DNA of 38,482 nt from Blautia glucerasea (GCF_013304385.1 NZ_JAAITU010000039.1:1-38482); one strand, 5' to 3'; positions 24,877 to 34,223 are shown, counted from the first letter of the stretch. Numbers and translations: made by a program. The notes: generated by a model not told the origin, from the letters alone.

Positions 24877-25734
24877 TTATACGCCTTCCGCACCGCCTAC
24901 GATCTCTGTGATCTCCTGGGTAATGCTTGCCTGACGGGCTCTGTTGTAATGCAGATTTAGGCTTTCGATCATGTCCTGGGCATTACTGGTGGCTGATTCC
25001 ATGGCATTTCGTCTGGCAGCCAGTTCACTGGCCAGACTATCACACACAGCCCCGTAGATCAGGCCTGCCAGATATTCAGGCACAATGGCATCAAATACCT
25101 GTGCTGCATCCGGCTCATACAGAATCAGATTGCGGACAGGCTCTCTTTCCCCACTGTTTCCTACAAGATCTGTCAAAGGAATGGCCGGGATGGCATCCGG
25201 TTTCTGGGCCAGCATGGAAATAAATCTGGTATAGCAAAGATCTATATGTCCAAAGCTTTCCTTTTTGAATTCTTCACAGAGAATATTGGCAATCTCGTAA
25301 CAGTCTGCCACTGAAATATCTGCGATCTCCCCAAATGCATCTGTCACACAGGGGATCCCTTTTCTCTGGAAATGCTCAACAGCCTTTTTCCCTATGGGAA
25401 GGACTGTATATTCCTTTCCATGGCTTCTTTCTTCCAGGCATTTAAACAGATTTGTATTATATCCGCCGGCCAGTCCCCTGTCTCCGGCAATTACCACATA
25501 ACAGTATTTGCCGCTTTTGGAACCGGCTGCATATACGGATGTAAAATCAGTATTACCTCTGGCGATCTCTTCCAGGGTCTTATGAAGAGCCTGGAAATAC
25601 GGTCTGCTTACTTCCGCACGTTCTTTTGCCTTACGCAGTTTGGAGGATGCTACAAGCTCCATAGCCTTGGTAATCTGCATGGTGCTTTCCACACTTTTGA
25701 TACGCAGCTTTACCGCTTTCATATTTGCAGCCAT
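24877..25734 (-). CDS. atpG: ATP synthase F1 gamma subunit
   Basis: The 285-residue central-stalk subunit starts MAANMKAVKLRIKSVESTMQ and ITKAMELVASSKLRKA. It has GDRGLAGGYN in the middle and the conserved C-terminal helix (ASELAARRNAMESATSNAQD, NRARQASITQEITEIVGG). AGGAGG lies seven bases before the ATG. It connects the c-ring rotation to the catalytic head. Confidence 0.97.
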   Translation of the reverse strand: MAANMKAVKLRIKSVESTMQITKAMELVASSKLRKAKERAEVSRPYFQALHKTLEEIARGNTDFTSVYAAGSKSGKYCYVVIAGDRGLAGGYNTNLFKCLEERSHGKEYTVLPIGKKAVEHFQRKGIPCVTDAFGEIADISVADCYEIANILCEEFKKESFGHIDLCYTRFISMLAQKPDAIPAIPLTDLVGNSGEREPVRNLILYEPDAAQVFDAIVPEYLAGLIYGAVCDSLASELAARRNAMESATSNAQDMIESLNLHYNRARQASITQEITEIVGGAEGV

Positions 25735-25749
25735 CTAAAATCCTCCTAA

Positions 25750-27285
25750 TCATTTACCAGTTGCCGGCTTTGTATCCAGAAAGCTTTCTGTATACTGTTC
25801 CAGAACCTTTTTCAGTTCCTCTTCCGTCTCGCCCTCCAGCTTTCCGGAAGAACGGATCTTTTGCATCACTGCAACTCCCTCTGCATCATTGTCAAGACTG
25901 GTAAAAAGTCCTGCCTCGTATTCTTTTACATCTTCCACTGCAACCCGGGACAAAATACCCTTTGTTACAGCATAAAGAACAGCCACCTGCTTCTCAACAG
26001 GAACCGGTGCATTACGTCCCTGCTTCAGCACCTCCACAATACGTGCTCCCTGATCCAGACGGGCTTTTGTATCAGCATCCAGGTCAGACCCGAACTGTGC
26101 AAAGCTTTGCAGCTCCCTGTATTGGGAATAAACAAGCTTCAGAGTACCGGCAACCTTCTTCATGGCTTTGATCTGTGCGTTGCCCCCAACCCTGGATACA
26201 GAAATACCCGGATTGACTGCAGGCATGATACCGGAATGGAACAACTCTGTTTCCAGATAAATCTGTCCATCTGTAATGGAAATAACATTGGTAGGGATAT
26301 ATGCAGATACATCCCCGGCCTGTGTCTCAATAATAGGAAGTGCAGTCATGGAACCGCCTCCATGGGCATCATCCAGCTTCGCTGCACGCTCCAGCAGTCT
26401 GGAGTGAAGGTAGAATACATCTCCAGGATATGCCTCACGGCCTGGTGGTCTGCGGATCAGCAGGGAAAGTGCACGGTATGCCACTGCATGCTTGCTCAGG
26501 TCATCATAAATGACCAGCACATCCTTGCCTTTGTACATAAAATACTCACCCATGGCACATCCGGAATAAGGTGCGATATACTGAAGAGGACTTGCCTCTG
26601 AAGCAGTAGCCGCAACAACAATGGTGTAATCCATGGCTCCATTCTTTGACAATGTTTCCACAAGGGAAGCCACCGTAGATCTTTTCTGTCCGATGGCAAC
26701 ATAGATACAGATCACATCCTCACCTTTCTGGTTGATGATCGTATCTGCGGCAATGGTGGTCTTGCCTGTCTGTCTGTCACCAATGATCAGCTCTCTTTGT
26801 CCTCTTCCGATAGGTACCATGGAATCAATGGCCTTGATCCCTGTCTGAAGAGGCTGATTTACACTTTTTCTCTCGCAGATACCTGGTGCAGGACTTTCGA
26901 TCGCCCTGTACTCCTCTGCTTTTATAGGACCGGCACCGTCAATGGGCTGACCAAGTGCATTGACCACTCGTCCGATCAATGCATCTCCGGCCGGTACTGA
27001 CACTACCTTACCTGTACGCTTTACTGTCTGGCCTTCTCCGATCCCTGTATCATCACCGAACAATACGATGGATACGCTGTTTTCTTCCAGATTCTGTGCC
27101 ATTCCATAGCTTCCGTCCTCAAATTCAAGAAGCTCTCCTGCCATACAGTTCACCAGTCCGCTGGCTCTGGCGATCCCATCACCTACCATAAGAACAGTTC
27201 CTGTTTCATTCTGCTGAATAGCATTTTCATAGTATTTAATCTGGCTTCGGATGACCTTGGTTATTTCTTCAGGTTTAAGCTGCAT
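25750..27285 (-). CDS. atpA: ATP synthase F1 alpha subunit
   Basis: The 511-residue subunit starts at 27285 ([20 protein letters not shown]), which has AAGGA at suitable spacing; an ATG at 27297 touches its AAAGG and is less likely. The P-loop is GDRQTGKT (about 169-176). The region [20 protein letters not shown] belongs to the C-terminal helical part, and [20 protein letters not shown] is the arginine-finger region. It binds nucleotide without catalysis and forms the hexamer with beta. Length and motifs are normal. Confidence 0.97.
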   Translation of the reverse strand: MQLKPEEITKVIRSQIKYYENAIQQNETGTVLMVGDGIARASGLVNCMAGELLEFEDGSYGMAQNLEENSVSIVLFGDDTGIGEGQTVKRTGKVVSVPAGDALIGRVVNALGQPIDGAGPIKAEEYRAIESPAPGICERKSVNQPLQTGIKAIDSMVPIGRGQRELIIGDRQTGKTTIAADTIINQKGEDVICIYVAIGQKRSTVASLVETLSKNGAMDYTIVVAATASEASPLQYIAPYSGCAMGEYFMYKGKDVLVIYDDLSKHAVAYRALSLLIRRPPGREAYPGDVFYLHSRLLERAAKLDDAHGGGSMTALPIIETQAGDVSAYIPTNVISITDGQIYLETELFHSGIMPAVNPGISVSRVGGNAQIKAMKKVAGTLKLVYSQYRELQSFAQFGSDLDADTKARLDQGARIVEVLKQGRNAPVPVEKQVAVLYAVTKGILSRVAVEDVKEYEAGLFTSLDNDAEGVAVMQKIRSSGKLEGETEEELKKVLEQYTESFLDTKPATGK

Positions 27286-27303
27286 GTTTCCTTCCATCCT
27301 TTA

Positions 27304-27388
27304 AACTATGACTTCATTTAAACTATGATTTTATTTAGACTATGACTTCATTTAAACTATGATTTTATTTAGACTATGACTTCATTCA
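27304..27388. repeat. Five 17-bp tandem units spanning the atpH stop codon
   Basis: Five 17-bp units run head to tail: AACTATGACTTCATTTA, AACTATGATTTTATTTA, GACTATGACTTCATTTA, AACTATGATTTTATTTA and GACTATGACTTCATTCA. Two alternating variants make a 34-bp higher period. The last unit is the coding end of atpH (NEVIV and stop). The others fill the atpH-atpA gap. Confidence 0.95.
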
Positions 27389-27908
27389 ATTTCTTTGACA
27401 TTTCTGACAAACGTCCCTGAACCGTTCCGTCCAGCTGTCTGCCTTCCAGCTCCACGCGAAGACCTGCTACCACTTTCGGATCTGTTTTCTGGGTGAGAAG
27501 CACCTGCTTGCCGCTGATCTTCTCAAGCTTTGTCTTCAGGGCTGCCATCTGTGTCTCATCAAGAACCACAGCACTGGTAACAAGGGCTTCTGCTATATTG
27601 TGATCCTCATTATAGCGCCTTCTGAACTCCTGACAGCAGCCGGAATACTCCCGCATAAGATCGCGCTGGCAGAGCAGCTTCAGGAAATTCACCAGATACC
27701 TTTGCGCCTGGCCTCCGAAAGCCTGCTCAAGAAGCTCTTCTCTTTTTTCTCCTGGAATGGAAGGCTCTCCCAGCAGCTTCACATACTCCGGATTCTCTCT
27801 GAAAAGCTGACGCACTTCCTCCATCTGCTCCATCAAAACGTCTGTAAGCTGTTCTTCGGCAGCAAGTTCATACAAACTGCTGCCATATAATCTGGCAGTC
27901 TGTGTCAT
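27369..27908 (-). CDS. atpH: ATP synthase F1 delta subunit
   Basis: The 179-residue protein has the OSCP/delta fold: an N-terminal helical domain (ARLYGSSLYELAAEEQLTDV, LLGEPSIPGEKREELLEQAF) and the C-terminal conserved segment KTDPKVVAGLRVELEGRQLD followed by GTVQGRLSEMSKKL. It links the F1 head to the peripheral stalk. Its ATG overlaps the atpF stop (ATGA), so the two are co-translated. Confidence 0.94.
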   Translation of the reverse strand: MTQTARLYGSSLYELAAEEQLTDVLMEQMEEVRQLFRENPEYVKLLGEPSIPGEKREELLEQAFGGQAQRYLVNFLKLLCQRDLMREYSGCCQEFRRRYNEDHNIAEALVTSAVVLDETQMAALKTKLEKISGKQVLLTQKTDPKVVAGLRVELEGRQLDGTVQGRLSEMSKKLNEVIV

Positions 27909-28408
27909 GATGCCTCTCCTACATTCGATATAAACTCATCAATAAGCTTTGCGTGATCCTCTTCGCTGATCTCACGCTGGATCACTTTCCCGGCGATCTC
28001 CATAGCAATACCGCCGATCTCATTCTTTACTTCATTCACTGCCTTCCGTTTCTCCTGAGCAATGTCCTTCTCAGCTTTTGCCTTAATGGCGGCTGCCTGG
28101 TCTGCAGCCTCCTTCAGGATCTCCTCGCTCTGGATGGCAGCTGTTTTCTGTGCACTTGTTACGATCTGATTTGCCTTGTCCTTTGCATCCAGCATATTCT
28201 GCTCGTATTCCTGCTTCATTGCATCTGCCTCTTCCTTGGCCTTCTGGGCATCGGTAATCTGGGCATCTGCCATGGCTCTTCTTTTTTCAAGCATCTCATT
28301 GATTGGCTTGAACAGAAAACGCTTGATCAGATACATCTGGATAAAAAGATTGCAGATCTGGGCCACAAATGTCCAAGGCACAATTCCTACAAGTTCCTGT
28401 ACCTGCAT
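27905..28408 (-). CDS. atpF: ATP synthase Fo b subunit
   Basis: The 167-residue protein has one N-terminal membrane segment (WTFVAQICNLFIQMYLIKRF) and a long charged coiled coil (KPINEMLEKRRAMADAQITD, AEKDIAQEKRKAVNEVKNEI). It forms the peripheral stalk as a homodimer. AGGAGG precedes the ATG. Length is typical, and only one b-type gene is in the operon. Confidence 0.95.
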   Translation of the reverse strand: MQVQELVGIVPWTFVAQICNLFIQMYLIKRFLFKPINEMLEKRRAMADAQITDAQKAKEEADAMKQEYEQNMLDAKDKANQIVTSAQKTAAIQSEEILKEAADQAAAIKAKAEKDIAQEKRKAVNEVKNEIGGIAMEIAGKVIQREISEEDHAKLIDEFISNVGEAS

Positions 28409-28444
28409 TTTATAACCTCCTGTCCGGTGTTGCTTTTTCGTACC

Positions 28445-28726
<282 letters not shown>

Positions 28727-28775
28727 TCAATCCTCCTGAGTTTTATTATTTCCTGTGTTGACTTCATTTATGGCA

Positions 28776-28795
28776 ATGCCGCTGGCATGCGGCAT
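28776..28795 (-). other. Hairpin between atpB and atpE
   Basis: The perfect stem ATGCCGC (28776-28782) with GCGGCAT (28789-28795) has a 6-nt loop and no T run. It may be a processing or stabilising hairpin that raises c-subunit expression; the role is inferred. Confidence 0.5.
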
Positions 28796-28808
28796 GTCCG
28801 TTTGATTT

Positions 28809-29570
28809 CTAACCTTCTTCTGCTGCATTGGCAATATACATAACAGTCAGCATACAGAAGATAAATGCCTGCATAAAGCCGGAAAACCAGTCAAAATATA
28901 CAGACAGGATCGCCGGCACACCTACGTCAAGAATAGGAATCTTTGATAATACCTGTCCTACGATCCCTGGGATCAATCCAAACAACCGGGAGCTTGCCAC
29001 TGCCAGTGCTGCATACAAAAGTCCGTTAATAACCACACCTGAAAGAATGTTGCCAAAATGACGGCAGGCCATACTGATAGGTGTTGCAAGTTCCGATAAT
29101 ACATTGAAAGGTGTCATCACCGGGATCGGTGTTGTAAAGCCTTTCAGATATCCGCCCACACCATTAGTCTTGATCTTCTGGGATGTGATCATGATAAAAA
29201 CAACCACTGCCCAGGCTGCTTCTGTGGAAAGATCTGCAGTCGGACTTCTAAGGCCAACCAGACTGATCAGGTTGGACACTACACTTGTAACAAACAACGC
29301 TGCTACAAAAGGAATCATCTTCTTAAACTTTTCTCCCATATTTCCGATTACAAACTTGTTGGCAGTCTCCACCAGAAGTTCTGCAACCGCCTGACGCTTG
29401 GAGATCTTCTCCACTTTCAGGTCATGGGTGAGCCAGATGCAAAGACCTGTGATCAGGATCATCACCAGCCAGCTTACCAGCAGTGTTTCTGTGATCTGGA
29501 ATTTCCCAAGAACAGGGAAATCAATGGGAAAGGTGTAAAATATCCTTCCGCCAGTTATATCTATGTCCAT
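28809..29570 (-). CDS. atpB: ATP synthase Fo a subunit
   Basis: The 253-residue membrane protein has five to six membrane segments. The essential stator arginine lies in PISMACRHFGNILSG, which aligns with the conserved LRLFGN helix. The C-terminal helix is FDWFSGFMQAFIFCMLTVMY. It forms the ion half-channels facing the c-ring. AGGAGGTG precedes the start at about ten bases. The window to the c-ring should conduct the same ion as the c subunit. Confidence 0.95.
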   Translation of the reverse strand: MDIDITGGRIFYTFPIDFPVLGKFQITETLLVSWLVMILITGLCIWLTHDLKVEKISKRQAVAELLVETANKFVIGNMGEKFKKMIPFVAALFVTSVVSNLISLVGLRSPTADLSTEAAWAVVVFIMITSQKIKTNGVGGYLKGFTTPIPVMTPFNVLSELATPISMACRHFGNILSGVVINGLLYAALAVASSRLFGLIPGIVGQVLSKIPILDVGVPAILSVYFDWFSGFMQAFIFCMLTVMYIANAAEEG

Positions 29571-29591
29571 CTTCGTCTCTCACCTCCTGTC

Positions 29592-29638
29592 TTTTTAAGA
29601 ATGTGCTCTTTTTAAGCATGTGCTCTTTTTAAGCATGC
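29592..29638. repeat. 17-bp tandem repeat between atpI-like gene and atpB
   Basis: TTTTTAAGAATGTGCTC is followed by TTTTTAAGCATGTGCTC and then TTTTTAAGCATGC. The period is exactly 17 bp (T runs start at 29592, 29609 and 29626), the same as the repeats at the ends of atpH and the CobO-type gene. Confidence 0.9.
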
Positions 29639-29662
29639 ATAGCACGAAACAATCCATACATA

Positions 29663-30208
29663 TCATAAACCGGAGCTGTCTTTCTTTTTTCCAAAAATGC
29701 CTGCGATCTTAATGGCTGCTCCTGGAAAAAGCAGAGGAAGAAGTCCTGCTGCAAACTGAAAATATGGTGTTGTAATGGCTACAATACACCATACCAGCTG
29801 CAAAAACATTCTCTTGGAGTAGCTGGAACGCATCACTCTCTGGGCAGCGTCCTGATTCTCCAGGGACACGATTCTCTGAACGGTAATCCCCATGGTAAAA
29901 AAGTTCAGTACTGCCACAATACCACCGCATAATCCACCCAGGATCACAGTATAATCAAAGGGTACCTTCTCAGGCATCGCCACGTGAAGGATCCCGAATA
30001 CCACCCACATCAGGATCACTCCTATGGCGGTACCTGCTGCTACTTTTTCAGTCTCTTTTTTTACTGCTGGCTGGATCTTTACTCTTTCATTGCTCATATT
30101 CCTGAAATCCTTTCCATCACCTTTCCTGCATCTGCCTTCTTTCTGATCATCTTCTGATTGCTTTGACCATGTGCTGTTTTCCTTCGTCTTTGTATCCTGA
30201 TTTTCCAT
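29663..30208 (-). CDS. AtpI-like ATP synthase accessory membrane protein
   Basis: The 181-residue protein has a polar N-terminal tail and four membrane segments (AAGTAIGVILMWVVFGIL, YTVILGGLCGGIVAVLNFF, LQLVWCIVAITTPYFQFAAG, LLPLLFPGAAIKIAGIF). Its position in front of atpB and its topology match subunit I, which helps c-ring assembly. Its ATG at 30208 overlaps the previous stop (TAATG) but has no ribosome binding site. The inner ATG at 30097 (MSNERVKIQPAVKKETEKVA) has AGG nearby and may be the real start, giving 144 residues. Confidence 0.75.
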   Translation of the reverse strand: MENQDTKTKENSTWSKQSEDDQKEGRCRKGDGKDFRNMSNERVKIQPAVKKETEKVAAGTAIGVILMWVVFGILHVAMPEKVPFDYTVILGGLCGGIVAVLNFFTMGITVQRIVSLENQDAAQRVMRSSYSKRMFLQLVWCIVAITTPYFQFAAGLLPLLFPGAAIKIAGIFGKKKDSSGL

Positions 30209-30471
30209 TAGCTGTGTTTGTTAAAGGATACCTTCTGTTCCTGATCCTGCTTCTTCTCTTTCTTCATGGTGGTCCGGTAAAACTTGTAAGCTACCGTAAA
30301 GGATCCACCCAGACCGAAAAAGAATCCGGGAATGTATACCCAGCCGCCCAGACCAAAACTGGATGTAAGCCACCAGCAAAGTCCCAGCATCAAAAGGGTG
30401 GGCGTAATCAAAGAAAGGCCGAACTGAGAAACAAGACTCATATTTTTAAAAATATTTGTCAATTCTCTCAT
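30208..30471 (-). CDS. AtpZ-like small membrane protein, first gene of the atp operon
   Basis: The 87-residue protein has two hydrophobic helices (LSLITPTLLMLGLCWWLTSS, WVYIPGFFFGLGGSFTVAYK) followed by a charged tail. This is the ATPase_gene1/AtpZ pattern found before atpI in Firmicutes operons, where AtpZ and AtpI have been linked to Mg2+/Ca2+ movement and rotor assembly. A GGGG site lies before the ATG. The family call rests on topology and position. Confidence 0.75.
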   Translation of the reverse strand: MRELTNIFKNMSLVSQFGLSLITPTLLMLGLCWWLTSSFGLGGWVYIPGFFFGLGGSFTVAYKFYRTTMKKEKKQDQEQKVSFNKHS

Positions 30472-30501
30472 ATTCCGGCCCCTTTCTTACGCATTTTTAG
30501 A

Positions 30502-30530
30502 TATTTATCACAATGTTTAGCTTATCACAA
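30502..30530 (-). promoter_or_regulatory. Candidate promoter of the ATP synthase operon
   Basis: On the minus strand TTGTGA (30525-30530) and TAAATA (30502-30507) are 17 bp apart. The 9-mer TTGTGATAA occurs twice, 17 bp apart, so a second arrangement with -10 TAAGCT is possible. A direct-repeat binding site is another reading. Confidence 0.45.
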
Positions 30531-30632
30531 TCCCTGAAAAATAACAACTTTTTTGTTTGTACAAATTCCGTTTACTGTCTCAAATTTGTGCATTTGTCCA
30601 GGATTGTCTAATCGCATTTTGGTGTTTTTGGA

Positions 30633-32117
30633 TTATTTTTTAGTGATTTTTCGGTACTGTTCAAACTTTTCGTCCCATACTTTCGTATCCTGTGGCATAT
30701 AGTCTGCTATTTCGAATGTGGCACGAAGGATCCTGGCATTTTCTTTCTCATCTGAGATGCAGCCCAGTGACTTCAGCTGTACCATAGCATTGCCAACTGC
30801 AGTGGCCTCAATAGGACCTGCAACCACCTTCTTACCTGTAGCATTTGCAATAAACTGGCAAAACAAACGATCCCGTACTGCACCGCCAAGGAAATGTACT
30901 GTATCCATCCTCTTACCTGTAATCGCTTCCAGATCATGGATCGCCTGACGATACTGGAAAGCCAGAGACTCGATCACTGTCCTGTAAAATTCTCCCTGTC
31001 CCTTAGGCGGCTCCTGTCCTGTCTTCTCACAGTATTGCCGGATAGCAGCTTCCATATCCACAGGTGCAATAAATAATTCATCGTCCACATCCAGGAAGGC
31101 AGTAAAAGGCTTTGCTTTTGCAGCAGCATCCAGAAGGAATCCGTAATCTGTATCCTTCCCTTTTCTTTCCCAGCTTTTACGAAGCTCCTGAACCAGCCAC
31201 ATCCCCATAATAGTATTGACCAGCTTGATCTTCCCATAGGCTGCGCCTTCATTGGAATAATTCTGTTCAAAAACTTCCCTGGTGATCACAGGCTCATCTA
31301 TGATGGAGCCGATAATGGACCATGTGCCTGAATTAATAAAAATATAGTCTTCTGTTTCTGCAGGAACAGCATGTGCTGCGGAAGCAGAGTCATGCTGTGC
31401 AGCAGCGATCAGCGGAACAGGTGCCTGCCCTTCCCGTCCGATCAGCTGAGCAACAACCGGGCTAAGATACCCCTTCACTTCACCGGTCATAAGAACCTTA
31501 GGAAATACGGATCTGTCCATACCCAGTTCCTTCAGGATCTTCTCTGACCAGTCCTTCTTCTTCACATCATACATCTGCGTGGTAGCAGCGCTTGTATATT
31601 CTATATTCTTCTGCCCTGTAAGCAGAAATCCCAGTACATCCGGGATCATCAGGAAGGTACGTCCATCCCTCAGGATCCTTGGATTTCTCTTCTTCAGGCC
31701 CAGCAGCTGGTAAACCGTGTTATACCACATATCCTGAACTCCGGTCTCTTCAAACAGAACGCCTTTCCCGAAAATGTGCTCTGCTTCCTCGATCATCCCG
31801 GAAGACTGATCATCCCTGTAATGGAATGGGTTCCCAACCATCTCATCAGCCCCATCCAGCATAGCAAAGTCCACTCCCCAGGTATCCAGTCCGATGGCAT
31901 CAATACTCTCCAGTTCCTGATTTGCTTTTCTAAGGCCTGTAATAATCTCATGAAAAATATGCAGCACATCTGTATAAAATCTGTCACCTGCGTGAATCCC
32001 CTCATTTGGGAATCTGTAAATCTCCTTCATATCAAGCTTCCCATCCTGTAAAGTTACCCCGATCAGTCTGCCGCTTGATGCCCCCAGGTCAATAGCGATC
32101 ACCGTTTTTGCTCCCAT
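30633..32117 (-). CDS. rhaB: Rhamnulokinase
   Basis: The 494-residue FGGY kinase begins with VIAIDLGASSGRL, then GLDTWGVDFAMLDGADEMVG, NPFHYRDDQSSGM, LIAAAQHDSASAAHAVPAE and NSGTWSIIGS, with the ATP-site VHFLGGAVRDRLFCQFIANA near the end. The pattern fits RhaB, which phosphorylates L-rhamnulose at C1. No isomerase or aldolase gene is in the window, so the pathway is split. It diverges from a sugar-binding protein with a shared regulatory region. Confidence 0.92.
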   Translation of the reverse strand: MGAKTVIAIDLGASSGRLIGVTLQDGKLDMKEIYRFPNEGIHAGDRFYTDVLHIFHEIITGLRKANQELESIDAIGLDTWGVDFAMLDGADEMVGNPFHYRDDQSSGMIEEAEHIFGKGVLFEETGVQDMWYNTVYQLLGLKKRNPRILRDGRTFLMIPDVLGFLLTGQKNIEYTSAATTQMYDVKKKDWSEKILKELGMDRSVFPKVLMTGEVKGYLSPVVAQLIGREGQAPVPLIAAAQHDSASAAHAVPAETEDYIFINSGTWSIIGSIIDEPVITREVFEQNYSNEGAAYGKIKLVNTIMGMWLVQELRKSWERKGKDTDYGFLLDAAAKAKPFTAFLDVDDELFIAPVDMEAAIRQYCEKTGQEPPKGQGEFYRTVIESLAFQYRQAIHDLEAITGKRMDTVHFLGGAVRDRLFCQFIANATGKKVVAGPIEATAVGNAMVQLKSLGCISDEKENARILRATFEIADYMPQDTKVWDEKFEQYRKITKK

Positions 32118-32173
32118 GTCAAATTTTACCTCCCAAGCCCCAATTTATTGTGAATAATCACTAATTTTCTATT

Positions 32174-32210
32174 ATTCTATCATACTTTAGCTGTGCATTC
32201 AATCGATTGA
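32174..32210 (-). promoter_or_regulatory. rhaB promoter with an overlapping 12-bp palindromic operator
   Basis: On the minus strand the extended -10 is TGATAGAAT (core 32174-32179) and the -35 is TTGAAT (32197-32202), 17 bp apart. The -35 overlaps the perfect palindrome TCAATCGATTGA (32199-32210), which has the central CG typical of LacI/GalR-family operators. The regulator is not in the window. Confidence 0.65.
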
Positions 32211-32244
32211 CCATTTTTTAAAAATTAAAAAACTGTGAAATCTA

Positions 32245-32272
32245 TAGACGTAAATTTGAAAAAGTGTATAAT
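32245..32272 (+). promoter_or_regulatory. Promoter of the sugar-binding protein
   Basis: A consensus -10, TATAAT (32267-32272), has a poor -35 TAGACG (32245-32250) at 16 bp. The weak -35 suggests dependence on an activator or modest expression. The shared operator lies 35-46 bp upstream of the -35. Confidence 0.55.
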
Positions 32273-32347
32273 AAAAAAGAAATTTCGGTTACTGTGGATT
32301 TTTAGTCCATCATCAATGATATTTAACACCAAAAGGAGACGAAACCA

Positions 32348-33439
32348 ATGAAAAAAATGGCATCTGCTTCTATTGCCATCCTGTCTGTTTCCGCCTTGTT
32401 CCTGGCACTGGGCAATCATTCCCTGCAGCCCGTTACTGGCCCTATCAAAGTCAAAGCCCAGGACAAAGCCTTAGATTCGAACAGCGAAGAACAGGCTCCA
32501 CTACTCTCTCAGATTGATACCTCTTCAAAGATTCAGCCTGGTGCGAAGATTGCTGTAGTAAGTAAATCCAAAAAAGGCCAGTTCTGGAGCCTTGTACAAA
32601 AAGGCATGGAACAGGCTGTATCTGACGTAAATGAAGCATATAATTTTGAAAAAGACGATAAGATCACGATGACCTTTGAAGGATCCTCTGATGAGACAGA
32701 TGTGGAGAGCCAGGTAAATACCCTGGATGCTGTTATTGCTGAGAATCCGGACGTGGTATGTGTATCTGCCGGAGACAGCGAATCCTGCCAGGCCCAGTTG
32801 GAATCAGCCAGAGATAACGGGATCCCGGTTGTGACCTTTGACTCTGATGTATCCAGCGAGGATCTTGTTTCTGCCTACTGTGGCACTGACAATCAAAAGC
32901 TGGGGGATATCGCAGCAAAGCGTATGGCCCATTACCTGAGCAATCATGGAACAGTAGCAGTTTTTTCTCCACAAGAGAAGACCTTAAGCAGTAAATCCAG
33001 AGTAGAGGCCTTCCAGGAGAGTATTGCAGATTATCCTGGTATTGAAGTAGTACAGGTGATCTATTCTGACCAGGTAGATGATATGGAGGCAGCCATTAAG
33101 GGCGTACTGGAGATTTATCCTAAGCTGGACGGTATTTTCTGTACGAACGGTGATATTTCTGATCTATGCCTGTCTCTTGTGCAGGACGCAGGCCGTGATT
33201 CCATCATTTTTATTGGCACAGATGCCACATCAGCCCAACAGGATGCTATCCGTGATGGTGCTGAGGTGGGCACCCTTTCCCAAAAGCCTTATGAGATTGG
33301 ATATCAGACCATCCTTGCAGCACTCCAGACTACCACTGAAGATTCATTTTCCAGCAAACAGACCACTCTTTTTGATCCAGCCTGGATTGATACCACCGCT
33401 TTGGATGATCCCTATTACGCTGACTACATCTATGAGTAG
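32348..33439 (+). CDS. Orphan sugar-type periplasmic-binding-fold protein (Peripla_BP_4)
   Basis: The 363-residue protein has a signal peptide (MKKMASASIAILSVSALFLA) with no lipobox and a spacer of about 50 residues. The type I binding fold follows (KIAVVSKSKKGQFWSLVQKG, NPDVVCVSAGDSESC, NGIPVVTFDSDVSSED, LDGIFCTNGDISDLCLSLVQ, GTLSQKPYEIGYQTILAALQ). Members bind ribose-, rhamnose- or autoinducer-like sugars. No permease or ATPase is adjacent, so it may serve a distant transporter or feed a sensor kinase. GGAG precedes the start. The divergence from rhaB suggests rhamnose-related ligands, an inference. Confidence 0.8.
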   Translation: MKKMASASIAILSVSALFLALGNHSLQPVTGPIKVKAQDKALDSNSEEQAPLLSQIDTSSKIQPGAKIAVVSKSKKGQFWSLVQKGMEQAVSDVNEAYNFEKDDKITMTFEGSSDETDVESQVNTLDAVIAENPDVVCVSAGDSESCQAQLESARDNGIPVVTFDSDVSSEDLVSAYCGTDNQKLGDIAAKRMAHYLSNHGTVAVFSPQEKTLSSKSRVEAFQESIADYPGIEVVQVIYSDQVDDMEAAIKGVLEIYPKLDGIFCTNGDISDLCLSLVQDAGRDSIIFIGTDATSAQQDAIRDGAEVGTLSQKPYEIGYQTILAALQTTTEDSFSSKQTTLFDPAWIDTTALDDPYYADYIYE

Positions 33440-33502
33440 ATCACCAAGGATAGCTGGCTTCTGCAAAGTATATAAGAATTTTGCCCTGTTATAGTGATTT
33501 TT

Positions 33503-34177
33503 TTAGAGGGAGAAGCTCTTAAAGGCTTCTCCCTTTGGTTTTACCTTAAAATGCATTTTCTTTCTGCTTCCAGGATATAAGAAAGTAAGACTGCAGGCGC
33601 AAAGCCCAAGTGCTGTATCTGTAGTTCCACCATACTTCTGATCCCCTGTAAGCGGCATTCCTGCATGTGCCATTTGCACCCGGATCTGATGATGTCTTCC
33701 TGTATCCAGTTTGATTTTTATGAGAAAGCGTTCTGTTTCTTCATGGATCACCTGATATGAAAGCCTGGCCTTTTTTGCTCCTGGTGTGCCTTCGGCTACA
33801 ACTGCGGACATATTGGTACGTCCGTCTTTTTTCAGATAATCTTCCAGTATCCCCTCTTCTTTTTCCGGCTTTTCTTTTGTCACTGCCAGATATATTTTTT
33901 CCATCTGTCCGCCTAAAATCTGCCTGCTCAGTTCTTTTGCAGCAAAGGGTGTATGTGCAAATACAAGAATCCCTTCTACTGGCTGATCCAGCCTGTGTAC
34001 AATCCCCAGATAAGGCATTTTGCCAGGTTCTTTCTTATACAGATAATTTTTCAATGCACTTTCCATGTCTGCTGATCCGATCCGTGCATTCTGCACTGCC
34101 AGTCCTGCCGGTTTATGGCATACAATAATATTTTTATCTTCATAGAGAATATAGTCTTCAATCTTTCCGCTCCACAT
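33503..34177 (-). CDS. RluA-family pseudouridine synthase without S4 domain
   Basis: The 224-residue enzyme has the RluA catalytic motif HRLDQPVEGILVFA with the catalytic aspartate, plus KPAGLAVQ, KIYLAVTKEKPE, LDTGRHHQIRVQMAHAGMPL and GDQKYGG. It isomerises uridine to pseudouridine in rRNA or tRNA. It lacks the N-terminal S4 RNA-binding domain of RluC/RluD, so it belongs to the short type; target position cannot be predicted. It has its own promoter. Confidence 0.9.
   Translation of the reverse strand: MWSGKIEDYILYEDKNIIVCHKPAGLAVQNARIGSADMESALKNYLYKKEPGKMPYLGIVHRLDQPVEGILVFAHTPFAAKELSRQILGGQMEKIYLAVTKEKPEKEEGILEDYLKKDGRTNMSAVVAEGTPGAKKARLSYQVIHEETERFLIKIKLDTGRHHQIRVQMAHAGMPLTGDQKYGGTTDTALGLCACSLTFLYPGSRKKMHFKVKPKGEAFKSFSL
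33507..33540 (+). terminator. Terminator for the binding protein, inside the 3' end of the RluA gene
   Basis: The perfect stem AGGGAGAAGC (33507-33516) with GCTTCTCCCT (33525-33534) has an 8-nt loop and is followed on the plus strand by TTGGTTTT. It overlaps the last codons of the convergent gene. The opposite side has no T run. Confidence 0.5.
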
Positions 34178-34223
34178 GATCGTTCTCCTTAAGTATTTCG
34201 CATATGAATAAATATGATGTTTT

